Below, piece after piece: positions 46,171 to 56,005 of a DNA stretch of 64,000 nt (within the stretch, counting starts at the first letter, position 1; each line of letters starts with the position of its first letter). The notes beneath the pieces are model-generated. The model had not been told where the DNA came from. It worked only from the letters and a program-made list of their open reading frames with translations, and ran no database searches. Origin of the DNA: Littorina saxatilis (Eukaryota > Mollusca > Gastropoda > Littorinimorpha > Littorinidae); contig NC_090253.1 of NCBI RefSeq assembly GCF_037325665.1, forward strand, positions 6,030,073 through 6,094,072. Direction: 5' to 3'. The position numbers and the translations under genes were made by a program.

Positions 46171-47223
46171 GTCGGACACATATTGCAGGGGCTCATCACT
46201 AGCGAGGGGTGTGTCGGACACACATTGCAGGGGCTCATCACTAGCGAGGGGTGTGTCGGACACACATTGCAGAGGCTCATCACTAGCGAGGGGTGTGTTG
46301 GACACATATTGCAGGGGCTCATCACTAGCGAGGGGTGTGTCGGACACACATTGCAGGGGCTCATCACTAGCGAGGGATGTGTCGGACACATATTGCAGGG
46401 GCTCATCACTAGCGAGGGGTGTGTCGGACACACATTGCAGGGGCTCATCACTAGCGAGGGGTGTGTCGGACACACTTTGCAGGGGCTCATCACTAGCGAG
46501 GGGTGTGTCGGACACACATTGCAGGGGCTCATCACTAGCGAGGGGTGTGTCGGACACATATTGCAGGGGCTCATCACTAGCGAGGGGTGTGTCGGACACA
46601 TATTGCAGGGGCTCATCACTAGCGAGGGGTGTGTCGGACACACATTGGAGGGGCTCATCACTAGCGAGGGGTGTGTCGGACACATATTGCAGGGGCTCAT
46701 CACTAGCGAGGGGTGTGGCGGACACATATTGCAGGGGCTCATCACTAGGGAGGGGTGTGTCGGACACACGGCTCATCACTAGCGAGGGGTGTGTCGGACA
46801 CACATTGCAGGGGCTCATCACTAGCGAGGGGTGTGTCGGACACATATTGCAGGGGCTCATCACTAGCGAGGGGTGTGTCGGACACATATTGCAGGGGCTC
46901 ATCACCAGCGAGGGGTGTGTCGGACACATATTGCAGGGGCTCATCACTAGCGAGGGGTGTGTCGGACACATATTGCAGGTGCTCATCACTAGCGAGGGGT
47001 GTGTCGGACACATATTGCAGGGGCTCATCACTAGCGAGGGGTGTGTCGGACACACATTGCAGGGGCCAATCACTAGCGAGGGGTGTGTCGGACACACATT
47101 GCAGGGGCTCATCACCAGCGAGGGGTGTGTCGGACACATATTGCAGAGGCTCATCACTAGCGAGGGGTGTGTCGGACACACATTACAGGGGCTCATCACT
47201 AGCGAGGGGTGTGTCGGAAACAC
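46171..47223. repeat. 42-base minisatellite, copy B right part
   Basis: About 25 units, including one shortened unit near 46768. The CATATTG variant is scattered or in runs, without the strict every-fourth-unit order of copy A. It stops just short of the poly(A) signal of TRIM copy B. Confidence 0.96.
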
Positions 47224-47244
47224 GTGGACAGGAGCACGTGCAAC

Positions 47245-47250
47245 TTTATT
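47245..47250 (-). terminator. Poly(A) signal AATAAA of TRIM copy B
   Basis: Same position relative to the stop codon and the minisatellite as in copy A. Confidence 0.65.
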
Positions 47251-47370
47251 TTTACTTTCACAACCCATACAAACCCAACGGTGTGATTTCCGAAAATCGT
47301 CTATTGAAAATAAGTTTCAAACCACAAGGCCAAAACTTCGCTTTGAGTACAAATGGACAAAAGGAATTCT

Positions 47371-49083
47371 TCACGCGATGGGAGTGAAGGTGAGGATGTC
47401 GCCCCCTCTACAGGCCACCCACAGGCGACCCTGAGTGTCCGTGTTGAGAGCTGTGGGTTGCACCAAGAGGGGACAGCCCGGGGCCAGGTAGCGGTCAAAC
47501 TTGAGTTCATCGCCCTTTACGTGCAGCACGTGGACACTGTCCGTGCCTTGGTCAGCCACCAGCAGGACCTCCCTGCCCCCCAGCCTGTAGAAACACACGT
47601 CGGACGGCTGACAGTAGGCGGTGGGAGGAGTGTAGGTGGACACGGGAGTGTGCTGGTCACGGCGGTACAGGAGGACTTTACGCTGACCGCCAGGTGACTG
47701 AGCCTCCTCCAGTACAGCAAACAGCTGCTCGCTGCTGTCCACGTCGAACGCACGGTGAGTTCCAACCTTGATGCTGAAGAGTAGTGTGTGTTCTACTTTA
47801 AATGGGTCTTCTGATGTTACTTTGACTGATTTGATGACAGCTTCTTTAGCTGAATGATTGTTTAGTTTAAAGATTGTTCTCTTCTGTGACTTTTCGAACG
47901 TTTGCATCAAATCTCCTTTTTTCATTGTCGTCGACATACCAATTGATCGACCTCGACATTTATACGTCTGTTTTCCAAAGCCATTTATCTGTGTCCCTAA
48001 ACTGGCTCCTTTTATGTCAAATTTTTCGCATGGTGCATCGTCCTTTGCCTTACGTCGTGCAAACGACATCCACACAGTGTCTTTATCAAGGGGACACAGA
48101 CTGAACACTTCAGTGTCATCCCCGTCTCCACACGAAAACATCTCTTTCGCCGTAACCTCGGGCGTCACTGCTTTCATCCTTAATTTCTGGACACTGCCGA
48201 AGAACTTTGTAATAGATTGTTCGATGGCATCTTCCGCCACTTCACGGTTCAGCCCTGGTCGCCAGACGTTGCTTCTCTTTGCTGACGTCAGGTTCTTCAC
48301 AGCCTGGGGACTGCCCCGCCCCTCTCTCATCTCCTTGGCAACAGTGAGCAGTTTACAGCTGGTGCCGCTGTCGATGGCTTGCTGTGTCTGTTGTTGCAGT
48401 AGACTCAGTTCATCCAGGTTGTTCTGCTTGATGTCCAGCTCCTTGCTGACTTGACTCTCAATCTCTCCACTGACCGTGTCGAGGGAAGCCAGTGAGACAT
48501 CGCGGACCTTGTTGGCCAAGGCAACGAGAGTGGCGTGCTTATTTTTAATGGCTTCCTGTAGTGCTGCCTTCTTGTCCTGCACATCTTTCAGCTCTTTCTT
48601 CTCTGACGTCACTTCGTCAATCACGTAGGACAACGCTTCTTGCAGTCGAGCCTGGCTCAGTTTCAGCTCACTCTTGGCTTCGCTGGCTGCCTCTGACAGA
48701 TCCTTGGTGCTGTGCAGTTTGTGTTTGGTCAGCACGCACTTCAGACATACCGCTAGCTTGCAGTCTTCACAGTACAGATCCAGTTCCTGGTTGGAATGGG
48801 TCAGACACAAAGTTCCATCCCGTGCTTTGTCCAGGTCTTGAGGATTGAGGTAGAAGTTGTTCTGGAAGCTGCCCACTCCCCCCTGAGGGACTGTAACCTG
48901 CTCTCGACATTGAGGACAGGGGAAGGTCTTGGATTTAAGGTGTGTCGTTAAGTCCTGCAGACACTTGACGCAGAAAGAGTGAGAGCAGGGGAGCAGCTTT
49001 GGAGAGGTGTAGATCTCCAGACAAAGAGAACATGTCAGAGCTTCCCTTCTCTCCTCGTGAGCGGGGTCTCCGCCTGTTGCCAT
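47371..49083 (-). CDS. TRIM56-like RING / B-box E3 ubiquitin ligase, copy B
   Basis: 570 residues, paralogue of 24594-26315. RING C3HC4 at residues 18-59 (C18, C21, C33, H35, C38, C41, C56, C59), B-box 2 at about 93-124, coiled coil to about 260, then a C-terminal region ending in NHL/beta-propeller-like blades (PSDVCFYRLGGREVLLVADQ; DTQGRLWVACRGG). All zinc ligands are intact. The start is the ATG at 49083 (MATGG); a splice acceptor (TTTTCCTTCAG, AG at 49121-49120) lies 36 bases upstream, so as in copy A the CDS is one exon behind a 5' UTR intron. The coiled coil and C-terminus are nearly identical to copy A, whereas the N-terminal 120 residues and the segment around 345-420 differ much more. 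Confidence 0.95.
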   Translation of the reverse strand: MATGGDPAHEERREALTCSLCLEIYTSPKLLPCSHSFCVKCLQDLTTHLKSKTFPCPQCREQVTVPQGGVGSFQNNFYLNPQDLDKARDGTLCLTHSNQELDLYCEDCKLAVCLKCVLTKHKLHSTKDLSEAASEAKSELKLSQARLQEALSYVIDEVTSEKKELKDVQDKKAALQEAIKNKHATLVALANKVRDVSLASLDTVSGEIESQVSKELDIKQNNLDELSLLQQQTQQAIDSGTSCKLLTVAKEMREGRGSPQAVKNLTSAKRSNVWRPGLNREVAEDAIEQSITKFFGSVQKLRMKAVTPEVTAKEMFSCGDGDDTEVFSLCPLDKDTVWMSFARRKAKDDAPCEKFDIKGASLGTQINGFGKQTYKCRGRSIGMSTTMKKGDLMQTFEKSQKRTIFKLNNHSAKEAVIKSVKVTSEDPFKVEHTLLFSIKVGTHRAFDVDSSEQLFAVLEEAQSPGGQRKVLLYRRDQHTPVSTYTPPTAYCQPSDVCFYRLGGREVLLVADQGTDSVHVLHVKGDELKFDRYLAPGCPLLVQPTALNTDTQGRLWVACRGGDILTFTPIA

Positions 49084-49311
49084 GGTGACGGTGGGCTAAA
49101 CGATCAAGGCCTCGACAACCTGAAGGAAAAGAAAGGGAATAAATTTAACGTTGCTCTAAAACCGTCATAAAGCAAATATTTTAAAACTTAAAAATCTAGC
49201 GTTTGTTTGGTAGCTTGTTGCATCTTGTTATTTCCTTGTTAATAGTTTTTGTGTGTGAACTTTCATAGAGGAGATTGTTTTATAGTGTAGCCAATCTGCT
49301 AAGTTATGTGA

Positions 49312-50950
49312 GCCAGTTCCGACAAGGTCGGAAACTTCTCTGGCATTGTCGCTGACAGGGTCAGTGATGAAGACACAAATGAGCTCGCCAGGGGCGAGGA
49401 GGAAGACGAGGAAAGCGTTTTTCAAGTGGTGGTGAAAAACGCTAACAGTAGCACAAGTAAACCTGATATTTTGGACACTCTGGAATTAGACCTGGAGCTG
49501 GCAGAAAAAAATGGGGCCCCAGTTGCTGAGAAATTGACAAAAATTGTTGAAAACAGATTCACTGTCCGCATGTCAGACCAGATATTGCAAGAAAAACTAG
49601 ACAAGCACTTGGTGCCAGAAAATTGCAAGGAAATTAAAGCTCCTCATTTAAACGAGGAGCTAATTGACAAAGGGAATGTGGACAGGAATGCAAGGAAAAA
49701 TGACATGCGCCTGTACAACATTCAAAAACTGCTGTCTAAAGCCTCCGCCGCACTAGTAAATGCACCAGACATGCTTCATTCAGACATGCTTGAAGTTTCA
49801 AACCAGACGACCGGCGATCTGGACAAAGAAGCAGTGCTAAAAATGGCAAATGAGGGTCTCCCAGCAAATGGTGACGTCATTGCTCTTTTGGGTACAGCAC
49901 AGTTAGAACTCTCTCAGAGACGAAGATTCCAGCTACAAGCCTGCTTGCCAAAGGACATCGCTTCTATCGCTAGTGCAAAGATAGAGGTAGGGTCTGACAA
50001 ATTGTTAGAGAAGATGTTGACAAAAAGGTTCGCACAGCGCGTGAAGCTTACAAGTCGGCTTCAGGCAGGGGCAGTGGTGGCGCACACCGGTTCCAGCCTT
50101 ACAGCCAGAGAGGAGGCAGGCCTTTTTGCCTCTCAGTCAGTGATAGGAATGACGACATACCGTGCCCGGGGGTCATTCAGGGCAAGAGGAAACCCGCGCG
50201 GGAACTACAACCGAAAGTAAACAAGAACTCTGATCATGCTGCCCAGCGTCATGATTCTGAGGTGAATACATTTTATGAAAGTTTACAACAAACACTTCGT
50301 TTACTCAATGATCTGAAAGACAAATTTAAAGCAGGACAAATTAGGGAAAATATAGAACAGTGGGAGAAATTGACTTCAGACAAGGTTGTCCTTAGTATGG
50401 TGCAAGGGGTAAACATTGATTTTACAGAAGTGCCTGTGCATAGTGGTGAGATGTTTCAACCTAAGTTTTCACAAGAACAGACAATGGCCATTGACGCAGA
50501 AGTAGAGGAGTTGATAAGGAAAGGAGTAGTTGTTGAATGCAGTCATAGTATGGGTGAATATATCTCACCTATTTTTGTGAGACCGAAGAAAGACAATAAG
50601 CTTAGACTTATCCTTAACCTCAAAAACTTGAATAAGACAGTTGAGAATCATCATTTCAAAATGGAAACATTACGTCATGCTTTAGCGCTGGTGACAGAGT
50701 GCTGTTGGTTTGCTTCTTTGGATTTAAAAGAGGCTTACTTCTCAGTTCATGTGAATGAAAAATCACAAGAGTACCTGAAGTTTTTCTGGAAGGGGAAGTT
50801 GTATAAGTTTACGGTTTTTCCTAATGGATTGGCGTGTTGCCCACGTCTGTTTACCAAGATTCTCAAACCTGTTATGGCCCACCTTCATAGCTTCTCCACC
50901 ATCTTTATAGACGACACTTTGTTGATCGGTGATTCTGAGATAGAGTGCAT
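49312..50950 (+). mobile_element. DIRS-like retroelement fossil, partial
   Basis: The first region (to 50220) encodes a DIRS-type ORF1 protein (motifs like LLGTAQLELSQRRRFQLQAC and KLTKIVENRF, Arg/Gly-rich end). The second (from 50262) encodes a DIRS-type reverse transcriptase N-terminal half (VQGVNIDF, GEYISPIFVRPKKDNKLRLI, LDLKEAYFSV). DIRS elements use a tyrosine recombinase; that part and the ends are not present. Broken, several losses. It lies 0.2 kb upstream of TRIM copy B and joins directly to the Gypsy fossil that follows. Confidence 0.85.
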
Positions 50951-50954
50951 CGAT

Positions 50955-53903
50955 GTGCACGATTATTGTCACTCATTTGATATTTGCCAACGATCAGTTG
51001 CAAAAGGTAGAGTACCGAACGTACCACTGGACTTTATGCCCAGAATCACAGAACCGTTCAAGAGGGTAGCTATTGATCTGGTGGGACCTCTTAGTCCTCC
51101 GTCGGAGGAAGGACATCATACATACTGCCAGTGATCGACATTGCTACTAGGTATCCTGAGGCGATTCCCTTGAAAAACATAGATACCGTGTCAGTTGCTG
51201 AGGCTTTGATAGGGGTGTTTGCAAGGATGGGATTTCCTAGTGAGATATTGTCAGACAGAGGCAGTCAGTTCACTTCAGATATGATGAAGGAAATCTTGAG
51301 GTTACTGGCCATCAAAGCAGTGCACACATCCCCATATCATGCTCAATCGAATGGTGTTGTAGAGCGATTTCATGGGACTATATATCAAGCCAATGATAAA
51401 AAAAAATCATCCGTAACCAGCATCGATACTTGCCGGCATTGTTGTTCGCGTGCCGCAAAATGCCAAACGCAAGTACTGGGTTTTCACCATTTGAGTTACT
51501 TTTCGGCAAGAGGGCCAGAGGGCCAATGGATTTGCTTGCAAGCTCATGGTTGAGTCAGACAGACAAGGACGAGGAGAAGCCTCTATATCAGTATGTTTTT
51601 GATCTGAAAAACTACTTGGCAGAAGTGTGTGAGGTGGTTGACAAGAACTTTGAAAGACAGCGGTTAAGAACAAAACATACCGTGACAAAAACGCGAAAGA
51701 TCGCAAGTTTGAGGTGGGTGATGAGGTGCTGTTGTTATTGCCCTCAAGCTCAAACAAGTTGTTAATGTTGTGGAAAGGTCCTTTTTCTGTTGTGGAAGTG
51801 TTCCGAACAGATTACAAGATCAACATGAATGGGAAAGTGAGTTTTCCATGCCAACATGTTGAAAAAGTATGTAAGACGCGCCGAGAAGTATGCAGCATGC
51901 GCAGAGGAAGTTGTTGCTGTTGTTGATACAGAGACAAGTAGTGGATATCGCGAAAGCATTCCACTGAGATCTGACTGGGGCAGTCAGGATGTCTTCCCAA
52001 GCAAATGGTGGGGAGAGGCAAATGTTGCAGTGTTGCCTCCGACTGAGGAAATAGAGCAATTGCCGTTGCCTACATTGTCTTGGGGGAAAGAAGAGACAAT
52101 CAGAGATTGTTTTTGATCCTGGTTTGACAGAGAGTCAAAAGGAGGAGATGAAACATGTGTTTGGGAAGATGGGTGAAATTTTCAAAACATGTGATGCGGT
52201 GGTGTCTTTCACTGCAAGAATTCGCATACAAGGTTCATCCAATAGCAGGAGACATGAACACGTTGGCAGACATGTTGTCCAGGTCATTGGCAGATCAGAG
52301 CATACCATAGGCTTATGGGATGTTTGGAAAGGGATGGTTGCTTTGATAAAAAAAAACCTCGAGAGCTTTCTTTTGTTTCCCGGGAAGGGGGGTGTCACAA
52401 AGATGTGAGTAGGATATTTCGAGATATGTTGAGCTGTGAAACACGACGTGATTTTAACCTCCCTAAAAATTGAATTGTGATGCGTAGGACAGGTTAGAAG
52501 CGATATCACGGGTTGCGTGTGTTGCACGAGGAAATAGCCCTGGGTTAAACAGAATAGTGTTTACGAGTTGGAAAGATATAGCTGGTTGTGAACTAAGATA
52601 TTCACAGCGTCTAAGATTCTCAACCGAGGAGGTTGTTTAGCGCGTGTCGGTCTTGTTCGGGGAACAAGCACTCCTTCTTGAAACGGGTCTCTTAAGGTAA
52701 ATAATTTATTATTTTGTATAGTATTGAAGCTTGAATATATGGCTGGAATGTAAATGGTAGTGTATGCAAAGTGCACTAAATGCTAATGTGAAGTTTTAAG
52801 AGGATTCTCGTTGAGATTGTATTACGTTTCTGTTGGCTAATTTCTTGAACATAATTGTTGTTACGCATTTATGTTATGTTAAGATGTTGATGCTATGTAT
52901 GGTAGTGTCATTAATGGATTAAGTGATCCATGGGTTAAGTATAGTTTGGATATTGACTGTGGACGGAATGACATACATGGAATGATGTCGGAAGTACTTG
53001 TGTAATGTTTAGTTGTGAAGGTAGAATGAATGAGAGAGGATACACGACTGTTTAGGAAGAAGAGATGGTTTAAGAGAATGTTGTATTAAGACTTGGGTTA
53101 ACTCTTTAGGAGTTTCCACGAGGGTGTACGAGGGGCGAACCTCACACGGAAGAGTGCGTGACGATGGTGGAGCAAGAGGCCACATCGGCACAGATGGATG
53201 GACGAGGGGGTCCCCATCGCTACCGGTCGTAGAGACGAACCGGTTCCTCTCGCTAATGGCGAAAGAGTGTTTCTCGGGGAGGAACGTGAAATGTGCATAA
53301 TAGCATCTATAAGGAGAGTTTCTGGGAAATCATCATCTACATGGATTCAGCGGCACAAGGATGTGTAAATGACGGCATGCAGTGAGAAATACGAACTCGT
53401 GAGTGTCTGTCAACACCTTATCTTGTGCAGTAACCTATTATTGAGATAGTATGTTTAAGAAAGAGTGTTATACCATTTAATCACATGTATTGTGAGGCGT
53501 CCGCCCCGTGATCGGGAGGTCGTGGGTTCGAACCCCGGCCGGGTCATACCTGAGACTTTAAAATTGGCAATCTAGTGGCTGCTCCGCCTGGCGTCTGGCA
53601 TTATGGGGTTAGTGCTAGGACTGGTTGGTCCGGTGTCAGAATAATGTGACTGGGTGAGACATGAAGCCTGTGCTGCCACTTCTGTCTTGTGTGTGGCGCA
53701 CGTTATATGTCAAAGCAGCACCGCCCTGATATGGCCCTTCGTGGTCGGCTGGGCGTTAAGCAAACAAACAAACAAACAAAAATAAGATTGTGTGAACTGT
53801 GTGTTCGAGAGGTTGATTGGTATTAATGTTTTGAGGTGAAGAATTGTGTTGTAATTTGTGAGGAATTAATAAGTCTGTATCCTCCCAAATTCTGTGTTTG
53901 AAA
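50955..53903 (+). mobile_element. Gypsy-like fossil, 3' half, with LTR
   Basis: Contains an H2C2 zinc motif, an integrase core (FKRVAIDLVGPLSPPS, DRGSQFTSDMM, SPYHAQSNGVVERFHG) and the same acidic tail and purine tract as the element at 39878, then an LTR from 52393 that is related to but clearly diverged from those LTRs. The 5' half is missing and the LTR end is replaced by a 38-base tandem repeat. Broken, several breaks; older than the 39878 element judging by LTR divergence. A SINE is inserted in the LTR. Confidence 0.87.
53496..53781 (+). mobile_element. tRNA-derived SINE in the LTR, (CAAA)n tail
   Basis: The head has a B-box GGGTTCGAACCCC at about 53524 but lacks the A-box part, so it is 5'-truncated. 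The tail ends CCTTCGTGGTCGGCTGGGCG TTAAG then CAAA repeats. The tail matches the fragment at 59457-59516. Different family from the SINE at 1939. Confidence 0.85.
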
Positions 53904-54172
53904 ACTTGTTGAAGAAACCCCATCTAAATTACAGACAGAAAAATTGTTGAAGAAACCCCATCTAAATTACAGACAGAAAAATTGTTGAAGAAACCCCATC
54001 TAAATTACAGACAGAAAACTTGTTGAAGAAACCCCATCTAAATTACAGACAGAAAACTTGTTGAAGAAACCCCATCTAAATTACAGACAGAAAACTTGTT
54101 GAAGAAACCCCATCTAAATTACAGACAGAAAAATTGTTGAAGAAACCCCATCTAAATTACAGACAGAAAAGG
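53901..54172 (+). repeat. 38-base tandem repeat, 7 units
   Basis: GAAGAAACCCCATCTAAATT recurs at 53911, 53949, 53987, 54025, 54063, 54101 and 54139, almost without change except A/C in AAAA(A/C)TTG. It starts where the fossil LTR stops matching its relatives, so it may have grown from the LTR end. Confidence 0.97.
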
Positions 54173-54440
54173 AAGGAGTGGGGGTGGGGTGTCAAACTTA
54201 TGTAAGCTTGCAATTCATTGTTTCCCTTTAAGAAAAAAAACACGATCGCTGCTGCGGTATTTATTTATTTTTTTAACTTATCTTATTCTATTGATTAATT
54301 ATATATTTAGGTGTGTGTGTGTGTGGTTTTTTGGTTTTTTTGCCTCAGTTGCATGCTGAAAAATAAATGACACCTTCAAGCTGAAAAATAAATGAAAAGA
54401 ATGAAACCCTAATTTTTTTTTATTTTTTTTTTCTCTTTTT
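54173..54440. other. Non-coding
   Basis: Low-complexity T-rich sequence; a small duplicated CTGAAAAATAAATGA near 54355. No gene. Confidence 0.5.
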
Positions 54441-55300
54441 TATATTTAGTCAAGTTTTGACTAAATATTTTAACATCGAGGGGGAATCGAAACGAGGGTC
54501 GTGGTGTATGTGCGTGCGTGCGTGTGTGCGTGCGTGTGTGTGTGTGTGTGTGTAGAGCGATTCAGACTAAACTACTGGACCGATCTTTATGAAATTTGAC
54601 ATGAGAGTTCCTGGGTATGAAATCCCCGAACGTTTTTTTCATTTTGTTGATAAATGTCTTTGATGACGTCATATCCGGCTTTTCGTGAAAGTTGAGGCGG
54701 CACTGTCACGCCCTCATTTTTCAACCAAATTGGTTGAAATTTTGGTCAAGTAATCTTCGACGAAGCCCGGGGTTCGGTATTGCATTTCAGCTTGGTGGCT
54801 TAAAAATTAATTAATGACTTTGGTCATTAAAAATCGGAAAATTGTAAAAAAAAATAAAAATTTATAAAACGATCCCAATTTACGTTTAGCTTATTCTCCA
54901 TCATTTGCTGATTCCAAAAACATATAAATATGTTATATTCGGATTAAAAACAAGCTCTGAAAATTAAATATATAAAAATTATTATCAAAATTAAATTGTC
55001 CAAATCAATTTAAAAACACTTTCATCTTATTCCTTGTCGGTTCCTGATTCCAAAAACATATAGATATGATATGTTTGGATTAAAAACACGCTCAGAAAGT
55101 TAAAACAAAGAGAGGTACAGAAAAGCGTGCTATCCTTCTTAATAGCGCAACTACTACCCCGCTCTTCTTGTCAATTTCACTGCCTTTGCCATGAGCGGTG
55201 GCCTGACGATGCTACGAGTAAAATGGCATTGCGTTCAGTTTCATTCTGTGAGTTCGACACCTACTTGACTAAATGTTGTATTTTCGCCTTACGCGACTTG
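54441..55300 (-). mobile_element. Helentron-like mobile microsatellite, copy 5
   Basis: Plus strand begins TATATTTAGTCAAGTTTTGA and ends TTCGCCTTACGCGACTTG. Nearly identical to copy 1 through most of its length, so recently active. Confidence 0.8.
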
Positions 55301-55567
55301 TTACCTTGTTTCTTCCTTTTCTCTTCTTTCTTTCTTTCTCTCTACAGCTGAGCGTCCTTCTTCATTGGCGTTTTATAAATTTATCAATTGTATGTGGTTT
55401 TCTACAATGGACAAAATCTTGCATCTTTAATGTTGGTTATTGTCTTACATATGTCTGTGTTTGGGTTGACTTAGGTGTTGTTTGTGGCGGTGTCATGATG
55501 GAGTTAACATAGTAGCAATCACAATAAGTAAGAGGAAAAGCAAATTGTAAGCGTGCTAAAGTTTTCT

Positions 55568-55864
55568 TAGGCAAAAAAAAATAATAGGTGTGGTTACGGT
55601 AACATAGCCAAAAAAATAGGGTAGGAAGGTAGGCAATCACTTTTTTTTTTAAACTTTTTTTTCTAATGTGTACAAATTAAACCTACTTGACAGGGAAATA
55701 AGTGTGCGACTCGGGCGCTTTCGCTTTCATTGCGTTTTCTGCACTCGTTTACTTGGTTTTTTTGGTATTTTTTTGACAAATGTAATAAAAAGTTATAGGG
55801 TCGGCCCCAAAAAATAGGGTAGGTCGGGTTACCGTAACCACACCTATTTTTTTTTTTAGGCCTT
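55568..55864. mobile_element. MITE with GTGTGGTTACGGTAAC ends
   Basis: The left AATAGGTGTGGTTACGGTAA at 55583 is inverted at the right (TTACCGTAACCACACCTATT, ending 55847), with further A-rich and TTAGGC extension outside. A second inner inverted motif, AAAAAATAGGGTAGG, is in direct rather than inverted orientation. About 0.3 kb, no coding capacity. Confidence 0.7.
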
Positions 55865-56005
55865 AGTAACAGTTCTCTTTTCATACAAGTGGTGTTTAGT
55901 GTAACAATGTAAGTTCCGCCTTTACCCCGGTACCGTTCTCCTTTTGGCGAAACGAAAGAAAGAGGGGGCGGTGAGGGAAGCCAGAAAAGAAGTATATATG
56001 ATACA

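Larger units (their letters stand above)
33005..49083. other. Segmental duplication, copy B
   Basis: Colinear with 15290-26315. Longer because of a solo LTR (33969-35310), a 6.3-kb LTR element (39878-46170) and about 0.4 kb near 33240-33660 that A lacks. It lacks the LINE complex and the (GATA)n element present in A. It ends with TRIM copy B; beyond the TRIM start codon the flanks of A and B no longer match by eye. Confidence 0.85.

Noticed and set aside
46117-47434. Similar long frames across the copy B array
   Set aside because: Same periodicity artefact, extending into antisense of TRIM copy B.
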